DNA from: Ruminococcaceae bacterium UBA1236 | Lineage (GTDB): Bacteria; Bacillota; Clostridia; Oscillospirales; Acutalibacteraceae | DNA length: 18,712 bases | NCBI GenBank assembly: GCA_002309055.1 | Contig: DBWO01000054.1 | Coordinates: 1,090 to 19,801 of the forward strand | Reading direction: 5' to 3' | Part shown: positions 13,601 through 18,712 of the stretch, piece by piece | Layout of the letters: each line of letters starts with the position of its first letter | Numbering within the stretch: position 1 is the first letter of the stretch | The notes under the pieces: generated by a model | Told to the model about the DNA's origin: nothing | The model's database searches: none | What the model saw: only the letters and a program-made list of their open reading frames with translations | Position numbers and translations under genes: made by a program

Positions 13601-15699
13601 AGAATGTTGTTATCCCCTCCGAGATAGACGGAATCCCCGTAACTAACATAAGCGGAATAAGCACTCAGTTAAACTCGGGTATCAGGAGTGTTGTTATTCC
13701 CGACTCCGTAAGAGTAATCGGAGACTCCGCTTTCGTTAATATGGATCTTACGAGCGTTACAATACCCGACAGCGTTGAAATAATCGAAAGCAGCGCTTTT
13801 ATTCTGAATTATTCGCTCGAAACCGTGAATATCGGAAGCGGTATCAGGTTTATCGGCAAACAGGCTTTCACAACCTGCCTGGATGACGAATTCAAAGCGG
13901 AGCTTACCGAGGAACTTGAAATGATAAAAACCGAGTTCGGTTATATGTTTGCGGAAATATCCGAAGCCCTCGGTGCCGAAATAACCTCGTTTGAAGAGCT
14001 GAAGGAATATGCTCAGACTCATGAGCTGCCTGAGGAATACAAGGATGATATTGAAGAAATCCTTTATTATGCCGATGTATACACCGCTTTGTTTGACCTG
14101 TATGACAGAGCGCTTGCAACAGAGGAATCATCCCTTAAGAAAATCGTTTACAACGGTACCGAGGCAGAATGGAATGATGTTATAATAGAAGAGGATGACG
14201 GCACCATCGCCGGAGCTGCATTCTCCTGCCTGCATACAGCAACGCTTATGGTTGACGGCGAAGTTTTCGACACAATCACCTTCTCCGAAACCCAGGAGTC
14301 GCTGGATCTGCCCGATGTGCCCGAAAAGCGCGGTTACACAGGCACCTGGAGCGAATACACCCTTGCCGCATCCGACATTGAGATAACGGCAGTTTACGAG
14401 CAGAACACCTATTATGCGACCGTCACGGCGGACGGAAACGTGATTGATACAATTCCGTTTGTTTACGGGCAAAAGTCCATATCTCTTCCCAATGTTCCCA
14501 AGAAAGAGGGATATACCGGCTCATGGCCGAATTACACCCTCAGCGATGAGGATATCACCATAGACGCGGTTTACACCGTTAACAGCTACGCCGTTACATT
14601 CATTAAAGACGGAGAGATTATTTCGTCCTGCGAAGTGGAATTCGGTCAGGCAATAGCGAGCCCGAGGATTCCTGAGAAGAAGGGCTATGAATTCAAGGGA
14701 TGGAATCCCGAAATACCCGAAACCATGCCCGCGAAACCGCTTGAATTCACCGCTGTTTATGAGCCCGTTACCTATTACGCCACCTTTATGGCGGACGGTG
14801 AACAGGTCGGCGATAAAATACCCTTCACTGTTGAGAGCGAATCCATAGAAGAACCTGCAGTGCCGGAAAAAGAGGGCTGCACAGGCGTATGGGAAGATTA
14901 TCAGATTGAGCTCAGAGACATAACCGTAAATGCGGTTTACACAGTGAACAGCTACAAGGCAACATACCTTGTTGACGGTGAGAGCTATATGAACTGCCTT
15001 ATCGAGTACGGCGGAACAATGCTTCGCCCGGACAAAGACCCCATAAAAGATGGCTACGCCTTTGTTGACTGGGATGCCGATATTCCCGAGACAATGCCCG
15101 CGGAAGACCTCGAGTTCAACGCCCTGTTTATTCTGCTCGAATACAAAGCTACCTTCGTTGCGGACGGCGTAACAGTCGGCGAAGTGCTTTACACCGTTGA
15201 GAGCACAAGCATTGAAGAGCCCGCCGTGCCCGCGAAAGAGGGTTACACCGGAAAGTGGGAAAGCTATGAATTCGTTCCCGGCGGCATTACAGTAAACGCG
15301 GTTTATACAAAAGTTGAGGCCCCCGAGCCCGAGAATCCCACGGCAGGGGCAAAGCTGAATGTGAAATCTTCACAGACCGTTGAATACAAAGCGAATGTCA
15401 CCGTTACCGCAACGGCGGAAAATGTGCCCGACGGATATGTGCTTGCAATCTATGAGGGCGGCACACTCAGAGAAACAGGCAGCAATACAACCGTGAGTTA
15501 CAAGGCCGGCACAATGACCTCAAACAGAACTTTCACCGTGAAGGTGATTGACATGAGCAAAAATGTCCAGAAAGACGCAAACGGAAATGAGCTCAGCGCA
15601 AATTGCGAAGTGAAAGTGAAATCCGGGTTTTTTGATAAAATAATCGCATTCTTCAAAGGCCTCTTCCGCGCTCTCCCGAATATCGAAGTAAAACCGTAA
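10606..15699 (+). CDS. Giant secreted surface protein: HxH/CxxC modules, LRR_5, Flg_new repeats, Ig-like domain
   Basis: The product is 1697 residues. ATG 10606 is chosen over the upstream in-frame ATG 10579 because AAAGGAGGG (10591-10599) precedes it and a classical signal peptide follows (MKKRMKN, hydrophobic core, cleavage near AFA|DE at 31/32). Order: an N-terminal beta domain (about 32-150); seven modules of about 105 residues (196-953), each with a beta-sandwich, PPC-like look (FxPxxTGxYxF ... LxxGxxY) and an HxH...CxxC knuckle; LRR_5/BspA-type repeats (about 976-1090); a charged helical insert (about 1090-1175); six Flg_new (Listeria-Bacteroides) repeats (1211-1569); an Ig-like domain (about 1580-1670); and an amphipathic tail of 25 residues (SGFFDKIIAFFKGLFRALP, then a short end). 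No LPXTG, SLH or dockerin is seen. The likely role is adhesion or surface scaffold; the ligand is unknown. Confidence 0.85.
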   Translation: MKKRMKNLMSVILAVLLVAGVMPASAVTAFADEYDEAETIAADTFKLFDDIYGTTEVLKFVPAVSDVYRFYTENGGGSVKIELLNEARTVLASAFCNNNVESEIRDIFLYAEEVYYILVTTYSYGRSFGFYTETQHEYEYTDEDITLAPTCLAEGKANAVCKHCNAEGEVAIPVIPHADTDSDGFCNACGKRLSYTATEDNPFTFSLIPGDTISIFFVCPRTADYIVADNGGYYTRRVFDSDDNEIYEYDSKYSLTSGETYRVVYTNYLDGSDNQINFCIRHSHIDNGDGTCSICSQEIYKIATAETELEFMSPAREYTYISFTPEETGLYRFSVNSEYDNTYVSQTRDKNGNTINYSENCMSLVKDNTYIITLYNYSSSDDTAYVMFTHKHTGSAENPDVCTKCGKTFRAVITEGNEQTVTLEPYGAMELVFNCETAGRYMLVQTSNGSGISVESPRDEDGQYENYVDGYYEFAVGTSHYYHVYSSKRTEGSVSVTLTHKHKVSGNDGKCDVCGKTVCQTIAEGEIIETVIPASDEYFIRFTPTESGRYNFFTENSNVYLRGIYKSTGEYITYSTNSYNLEKDVSYDFVFYSSGGSSGKVKFSLSHDHYSTDDDNLCDRCNTEFITGINEDETKTVSVPACNVFYVTFTPQYNAVYNFNTTGGFSCSTFTDIYGNYQYSGSRFIAGRMYKATISAYNFKQIDGTVTATHLHEDTNDDGTCDFCGSDCTVTLTEDVPVTLNIAPNDSVIVLINCQRTGKYRLISNGPVSVSYLYDDYGGSYSTSECDLSEGNSYKATIRNMTGQAISQTVTFTHVHIDKNNDTKCDVCDTVYRYTLVTDAEQTVSIAPNESAEFIYVPEKTGNYVFISNGSFDIYDINNYYLSSYYYDRVRGSSSYHLSAGRTYIVKIWNNSGTQEDYEVNILATHAHDGPCETIVEAGVATNGVEKLTCSECGESFFLKKYRIGNDLGEADYEDFHYYIYEKNGVSEISISGYNGEEENVVIPSEIDGIPVTNISGISTQLNSGIRSVVIPDSVRVIGDSAFVNMDLTSVTIPDSVEIIESSAFILNYSLETVNIGSGIRFIGKQAFTTCLDDEFKAELTEELEMIKTEFGYMFAEISEALGAEITSFEELKEYAQTHELPEEYKDDIEEILYYADVYTALFDLYDRALATEESSLKKIVYNGTEAEWNDVIIEEDDGTIAGAAFSCLHTATLMVDGEVFDTITFSETQESLDLPDVPEKRGYTGTWSEYTLAASDIEITAVYEQNTYYATVTADGNVIDTIPFVYGQKSISLPNVPKKEGYTGSWPNYTLSDEDITIDAVYTVNSYAVTFIKDGEIISSCEVEFGQAIASPRIPEKKGYEFKGWNPEIPETMPAKPLEFTAVYEPVTYYATFMADGEQVGDKIPFTVESESIEEPAVPEKEGCTGVWEDYQIELRDITVNAVYTVNSYKATYLVDGESYMNCLIEYGGTMLRPDKDPIKDGYAFVDWDADIPETMPAEDLEFNALFILLEYKATFVADGVTVGEVLYTVESTSIEEPAVPAKEGYTGKWESYEFVPGGITVNAVYTKVEAPEPENPTAGAKLNVKSSQTVEYKANVTVTATAENVPDGYVLAIYEGGTLRETGSNTTVSYKAGTMTSNRTFTVKVIDMSKNVQKDANGNELSANCEVKVKSGFFDKIIAFFKGLFRALPNIEVKP
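11191..13464 (+). repeat. Seven-fold protein repeat ending in HxH...CxxC
   Basis: Coding repeats within the surface protein. The CxxC pairs start at residues 186, 292, 402, 511, 618, 721, 825 and 950, a pitch of 103-110 with a longer last unit (125). An HxH (for example HSH, HKH, HDH, HLH, HVH) precedes each CxxC of units 1-6 by about 9-11 residues, with a D/N-rich stretch between; the first pair has a single H. DNA identity between units is low, so the array is old and not prone to slippage. Confidence 0.8.
14236..15312 (+). repeat. Six Flg_new / Listeria-Bacteroides repeats
   Basis: Six units of about 60 residues each run from (Y)xATxxxDG through a P-containing middle (VPEKxGYxGxW or IPEKKGYEFKGW) to AVYxx. 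Units 1, 2, 4 and 6 have the GYTGxW form and units 3 and 5 the GxxFxxW...PETMPA form, so two subtypes alternate in part. This repeat family is typical of secreted, cell-wall-linked proteins of Firmicutes and Bacteroidetes. Confidence 0.8.
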
Positions 15700-15712
15700 A
15701 ACCGGTTTACGG
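15694..15712 (+). other. Short hairpin over the stop codon
   Basis: CCGTAAA / TTTACGG with a 5-nt loop overlaps the TAA stop of the surface protein gene. No U-tract follows, so it is not a canonical terminator. Confidence 0.4.
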
Positions 15713-15763
15713 TGATTGTATGCCCGGCAATCTTGTAAAAGAGTAATTATCATATTATTGCAA

Positions 15764-15797
15764 ACGGCAGCCCTTGAAAGAATTCAGGGGTTGCCGT
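15764..15797 (+). terminator. Terminator-like hairpin without U-tract
   Basis: ACGGCAGCCCTTGAA pairs with TTCAGGGGTTGCCGT, a 15-bp stem with two wobbles and a loop of about 4 nt. It lies 65 nt after the surface protein gene. The following sequence (AAATATTATTAATTC) is AU-rich but has no T-run. It may still end or protect the transcript. The rest of the 15700-15938 gap holds only the promoter described next. Confidence 0.45.
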
Positions 15798-15877
15798 AAA
15801 TATTATTAATTCTATCTCATTCCGAGCCGGTGAGTTTTTCGGGGCCAGGTTGATAACAGCATTAATAACTAATACTG

Positions 15878-15907
15878 TTGAAATGTTTTTCTCGGATATG
15901 TTATACT
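15878..15907 (+). promoter_or_regulatory. Promoter of the beta-propeller-like gene
   Basis: TTGAAA (15878-15883), an 18-nt spacer and TATACT (15902-15907), with TGT before it (extended -10). It lies 31 nt upstream of ATG 15939. Confidence 0.65.
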
Positions 15908-15938
15908 GTTTATGTAATTATTTGTTTCGGAGGAAAGT

Positions 15939-16796
15939 ATGGCTTCACTGTTTGTTTTTTTTAGAAAAGCTTTCGGCTTCGTCTTTGCCGCGCTGTTTGC
16001 GCTCGCGGGCGCGGTTTCGTCGCCTCCGTCTGTTGTTAAGGGCAATCTTGTGCCGGTGAACGAGTTTGAATACTCTTATTCCGACGGCGCCGCGTTCTGC
16101 CAGGGGATTACAACCGACGGCGAATATTTTTACGGCACCGGATGCATAAAATTCCTGAATTACAACGCGATTGTCAAAATTGACGCCGCGAGCGGTGAAA
16201 TACTTGAAGTGAACGATATGTGCCTGCCCGATGACATCATCTCGAAGGGTTATTCCCACCTCGGTGACTGCTCGTATTACGGCGGCAGGATTTACGCGGC
16301 CTGCGAGGCGTTCGGATTCAAGGATCCCGCCGTTATGGTTTTTGACGCTGAAACGCTCCGGTTCCTTGAATATCATGTTCTGCCGCCCGAAGGGCAGGGG
16401 AACGGCCACATTCCCTGGGTCAGCGTCAGAGACGGCGTTATCTATTACACGCAGGCGAGAGAAGTGGATGAGGTCCGCATGCTGAGCCTTGAAGATTATT
16501 CCTTCATCGGCACAGTAAAGCTCGATAAAACCATCACAAAGATTACCGGCGGAGACCTGCTCGGCGGCACGCTTTACCTTGCGAGCAATGACGGCTCGGA
16601 TGAGAAAACTACTTATGCCGTTGACCTTGCGACAGGGGAAACGACCGAAGCGATTATCAGAAATATGGGCAACTCCATCACCGAGGCAGAAGGTCTGTCA
16701 ATAACCGAAACCGATACCGGCGCCCTGTTTTTCTATAATGATGTTACCTTCGCCTCAAAGACAATAATAAGAACTTATGAAATGAAAAACGGATAA
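15939..16796 (+). CDS. Secreted beta-propeller-like protein of unknown function
   Basis: The 285-residue product starts at ATG 15939 with GGAGG at 15929-15933. Residues 1-27 form a signal peptide or anchor (FFRK, then an alanine-rich hydrophobic stretch). The mature part is built of repeated beta strands: QGITTDGEYFYGTG (55-68), AIVKIDAASGEIL, GRIYAACE, AVMVFDAETL, DGVIYYTQA, GTLYLASND and TYAVDLATGE. This cadence (xxxYxxxxx ... IxxxDxxTGE) is that of YncE/quinoprotein-type beta-propeller blades. I recognise no catalytic motif. It has its own promoter and a terminator directly after the stop, so it is monocistronic. Confidence 0.7.
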   Translation: MASLFVFFRKAFGFVFAALFALAGAVSSPPSVVKGNLVPVNEFEYSYSDGAAFCQGITTDGEYFYGTGCIKFLNYNAIVKIDAASGEILEVNDMCLPDDIISKGYSHLGDCSYYGGRIYAACEAFGFKDPAVMVFDAETLRFLEYHVLPPEGQGNGHIPWVSVRDGVIYYTQAREVDEVRMLSLEDYSFIGTVKLDKTITKITGGDLLGGTLYLASNDGSDEKTTYAVDLATGETTEAIIRNMGNSITEAEGLSITETDTGALFFYNDVTFASKTIIRTYEMKNG

Positions 16797-16805
16797 GATA
16801 AAAAC

Positions 16806-16838
16806 CCGCCCTCCCCAAAAGGGGAGAGCGGCTTTTTT
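16806..16838. terminator. Bidirectional terminator shared by the propeller gene and tRNA-Arg
   Basis: CCGCCCTCCCC-AAAA-GGGGAGAGCGG (16806-16831) is an 11-bp stem with one C/A mismatch. On plus it is followed by CTTTTTT (16832-16838). On minus, after the tRNA CCA and an A-run, the same hairpin is followed by GTTTTTATC. The plus-strand T-run touches the tRNA 3' end. Confidence 0.85.
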
Positions 16839-16914
16839 GGCCCGCCGGAAGGGATTTGAACCCCCGGTCTTCGGAATCGGAATCCGATGCATTATCCAGC
16901 TATGCTACCGGCGG
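16838..16914 (-). tRNA. tRNA-Arg(CCG)
   Basis: On the minus strand the acceptor CCGCCGG (from 16914) pairs with CCGGCGG, then discriminator G and encoded CCA (ending 16838). The D-arm is GCAT...ATGC. The anticodon stem is TCGGA/TCCGA with loop TTCCGAT, so the anticodon CCG (plus 16880-16878) reads CGG, arginine. The T-loop TTCAAAT is flanked by GGGGG/CCCTT (two wobbles). It lies 27 nt after VanW with no separate promoter seen in the gap, so it may be cotranscribed. Confidence 0.95.
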
Positions 16915-16921
16915 AAATATG

Positions 16922-16948
16922 CGGGAATGTTATTCCCGTTTTTATTTT
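16922..16948 (+). terminator. Plus-strand terminator between tRNA-Arg and VanW
   Basis: CGGGAAT-GTT-ATTCCCG (16922-16938) is followed by TTTTTATTTT on plus. On minus the hairpin is not followed by a U-tract, so VanW transcription could continue into the tRNA while antisense transcription into VanW is blocked. Confidence 0.7.
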
Positions 16949-17772
16949 ATAAGCTCCTCGGGAATGAGCGAATAATCAAAGTGAACAAGGGAGTGATTAT
17001 CGAGGAAGAGCTCTCTTTTTATCTCTTCGCCTGTTTCTTTGTCTTTTGTTATCTTGTATATCTTTGACACCCTGTAATACTTTTCACCTTCCTTTGTGAA
17101 GTGGTGGTCCTCTTCGGCAAGGTCATAGGCGAAGGGTATTTCTTTTTCGCTTCTCAGTTCGGCACAGAGCATATCTCCTTCGCACCAGATCAAAAGCTGA
17201 AAAACCTGGTCGGTGTTGTTGGTAAATCTGTAGTCAACGCTGTTATAAAAAACGGATGTGCCGTTTGCCATCGGGCGTCTTTCGCCCTCGTCGGGAGCGA
17301 GCGCGTCGGAGTGGCTGTGAAACTCCGTTATGTCAAGCGGGCTGTGCAGAATAAGAAGATTAAGCGTATTCGCGAGGTTACACAGGCCTCCGCCCGTGCC
17401 GGTTGTGAGCACGCCGCTTTTGAGAATCCTGCCTTCAAGGTAGCCTTTTTTGGGGGATATACTTCCGACCCTGTCCCAGAAGCTGAATGTTTCGCCCGGC
17501 TTAATCAGAGATTTGTGCATCTTTGATGAGGCGATGCCGATGTTTACCGCCTTGTTTTCCTGCGTTTTCGGGTCAACGCCGGGCCCGCGCTTAATCATAT
17601 TCGATGAATGCGAGTACATCGTAACGGGCAGTATCTCATCCGAGGTCTCCCTTGCGAATTTAACGCCGCCGAAGGTGTTCTTTATATGCCGTCTGAGTAT
17701 TTCTTTTTTTGCGGCAATTTTAAAAAATAACGGGTTTATGTCTGAGAAATGTTTGTATTTGCCGTTAAGCAT
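16942..17772 (-). CDS. VanW family protein
   Basis: ATG 17772 (276 residues) is preferred because AAGAGGG (17788-17782) lies 9 nt upstream. ATG 17781, which overlaps the previous stop as ATGA, would leave no spacing to the same site. The VanW signature is clear: FSFWDRVG (96-103), KKGYLEGRIL (108-117) and GTGGGLCNLANTL (125-137, C131). There is no signal peptide. Length fits the short VanW proteins first seen beside vancomycin resistance genes. No vanA/B/H/X-type genes are present, so resistance should not be inferred; the biochemical function is unknown. Confidence 0.88.
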   Translation of the reverse strand: MLNGKYKHFSDINPLFFKIAAKKEILRRHIKNTFGGVKFARETSDEILPVTMYSHSSNMIKRGPGVDPKTQENKAVNIGIASSKMHKSLIKPGETFSFWDRVGSISPKKGYLEGRILKSGVLTTGTGGGLCNLANTLNLLILHSPLDITEFHSHSDALAPDEGERRPMANGTSVFYNSVDYRFTNNTDQVFQLLIWCEGDMLCAELRSEKEIPFAYDLAEEDHHFTKEGEKYYRVSKIYKITKDKETGEEIKRELFLDNHSLVHFDYSLIPEELIK

Positions 17773-17777
17773 GGGTA

Positions 17778-18317
17778 TCATCCCTCTTGCTTTTCAAAAT
17801 TCGTGATTTTGGGGTAGCGCTTATTTTTGAGATAGCGCTTGATTATAACTGCTTCCGCGGCGCGGCGTTTGCCCTTGTATCCCTCATCGTAATATCCGAT
17901 ATATTTAACGAGAATGCTGTCAAGCCCGGCGAGATTTGCGCCGAGTATGTCGGTAAAAATCTGATCGCCTATATAGATGATTTTTTTCCTGTCAAGGCCT
18001 GTGAGCTTTGCAGCCTTTCTGAAATTTACCGGTATCGGTTTTCCCGCGCTTGAAACAAAGGGGGAAGAGATGTTTTTGTTAAATCTCTCAACCCTCTCGC
18101 GGCTGTTGTTTGAGAGGAAAACGGTTATCAGCCCGGCGGAGTGTATTTTTGCAAAAAATTCGTCAACCTCGGGCGTTGAGTCCTTGCCGTGCGGCACAAG
18201 AGTATTGTCAATGTCAAATATTATCCCCTTGTAGCCCATGCGCATAAGAGCGCCGTAGTCAATCGTGAACACGCTCTCAGCGAGCGCGCAGGGGTAAAAA
18301 ATATGTATTCCCGGCAT
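17778..18317 (-). CDS. YqeG family HAD-IIIA phosphatase
   Basis: The 179-residue product starts at ATG 18317, with AGGTGA 5 nt upstream and a typical MPGIHIFYP N-terminus. The open frame extends back 24 codons, but those overlap the preceding gene. HAD motifs: DIDNTL with D35, D37 and T39 (motif I), LSNN at 68-71 (motif II), a lysine near 93-104, and GDQIFTD with D118/D123 (motif IV). The family is related to phosphatidylglycerophosphate phosphatases of organelles and to Bacillus YqeG. The substrate here is not shown. It lies 4 nt after the TIM-barrel gene and its stop precedes the VanW start by 5 nt. Confidence 0.88.
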   Translation of the reverse strand: MPGIHIFYPCALAESVFTIDYGALMRMGYKGIIFDIDNTLVPHGKDSTPEVDEFFAKIHSAGLITVFLSNNSRERVERFNKNISSPFVSSAGKPIPVNFRKAAKLTGLDRKKIIYIGDQIFTDILGANLAGLDSILVKYIGYYDEGYKGKRRAAEAVIIKRYLKNKRYPKITNFEKQEG

Positions 18318-18321
18318 AATG

Positions 18322-18712
18322 TCACCTGCCGATGTAGTCGATGATTGCGTTGATTCCGCTGATGAAATCGCCGCCGAATACGCCTTCAAACAGCGCGGTG
18401 CCTACGGTGAATGCCCACGGGGAGAGCGCCTTTATTTCGTCGAGCTTCTCAAAGCTGTCCACGCTGCCGGCAAGGCAGACGGGGGAGGAAAAAGCGCCGA
18501 GAAAACCGGATATAATCGGTGAAGCGTCGCCGGCGTATCTGTAGCCGAGAAGGTCAATGCCGTATGCGCCTTTTTTAACGCAACGCTCAGCTTCACGGAG
18601 CATTTCTTCCGCCGTGCCTTCAAGCACTGTCGGACGCCCCGAGAGTTTGCCGACATAGGGCATATACTTAATGCCGTTTTCGCGGCAGACGGAGTTAACG
18701 CTGTCATAAAAT
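18322..18712 (-). CDS. TIM-barrel family protein, C-terminal part, cut by window edge
   Basis: Only about 129 residues are visible. The frame stays open to the right edge, so the true start is outside; the ATG at 18663 is internal. Visible features: KGAYGIDLLGYRY, then SPVCLAGSVDSFEKLDEI and PWAFTVGTALFE. These are the beta-7/beta-8 phosphate-binding pattern (xxAGSV ... xxVGTAL) of phosphate-binding TIM barrels. I do not recognise the exact family; indole-glycerol-phosphate-synthase-like or aldolase-like proteins share this pattern. The stop codon overlaps the ribosome binding site of the YqeG gene, so the two are cotranscribed. Confidence 0.7.
   Translation of the reverse strand, partial: FYDSVNSVCRENGIKYMPYVGKLSGRPTVLEGTAEEMLREAERCVKKGAYGIDLLGYRYAGDASPIISGFLGAFSSPVCLAGSVDSFEKLDEIKALSPWAFTVGTALFEGVFGGDFISGINAIIDYIGR

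Noticed and set aside
16942..17772. Vancomycin resistance cluster because of VanW
   Set aside because: No ligase, dehydrogenase, dipeptidase or VanRS genes are present; VanW family proteins are common in Clostridia outside resistance clusters.

Overview
The window looks like chromosomal DNA of an uncultured or poorly described gut-type Clostridia bacterium (Oscillospiraceae/Ruminococcaceae-like). I infer this from the strong AGGAGG ribosome binding sites, sigma-A-type promoters, medium GC, GTG/TTG starts, VanW and YqeG proteins, and a secreted protein combining LRR_5 (BspA-type) and Flg_new (Listeria-Bacteroides) repeats. There is no sign of phage, insertion sequence or CRISPR. The taxonomic guess rests on gene content only.

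Layout. (1) Bases 1-290, minus strand: a good extended -10 promoter reads through two tandem 94/88-bp units into the 5' end of a tRNA cut by the left edge. Each unit begins with the same octamer as the tRNA and closes with a perfect acceptor-like 7-bp pairing. (2) Bases 319-2756, plus strand: a GH28-like beta-helix protein (GTG start) and a Gfo/Idh/MocA oxidoreductase, likely an intracellular sugar or uronate pair, ending at a bidirectional terminator. (3) Bases 7976-2633, minus strand: a four-gene operon of MoxR ATPase, DUF58 protein, membrane transglutaminase (TgpA-like) and a small membrane protein with a perfect EF-hand loop. The last gene has no in-frame stop before the terminator. (4) Bases 8134-9057, plus strand: a membrane-anchored endonuclease/exonuclease/phosphatase-fold enzyme, divergent from the operon. 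(5) Bases 10355-9096, minus strand: a second, divergent Gfo/Idh/MocA-like protein without the EKP lysine. (6) Bases 10356-10605: a divergent control region with three perfect inverted repeats and stacked promoter candidates. (7) Bases 10606-15699, plus strand: a 1697-residue secreted surface protein with seven roughly 105-residue modules each ending in HxH...CxxC, then LRR_5, six Flg_new repeats, an Ig-like domain and an amphipathic C-terminal tail instead of LPXTG. (8) Bases 15939-16796, plus strand: a secreted beta-propeller-like protein. (9) Bases 18712-16838, minus strand: a partial TIM-barrel gene, a YqeG-type HAD phosphatase, a VanW protein and tRNA-Arg(CCG), tightly packed.

How they fit. 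The MoxR/DUF58/transglutaminase set is a known envelope-associated module, and the EF-hand protein is a candidate extra partner. The two Gfo/Idh proteins and the GH28-like protein suggest glycan catabolism. The giant surface protein probably works outside the cell in adhesion or substrate contact. Several ORF starts were moved downstream on ribosome-binding-site and promoter grounds (376, 8134, 10606, 17772, 18317).
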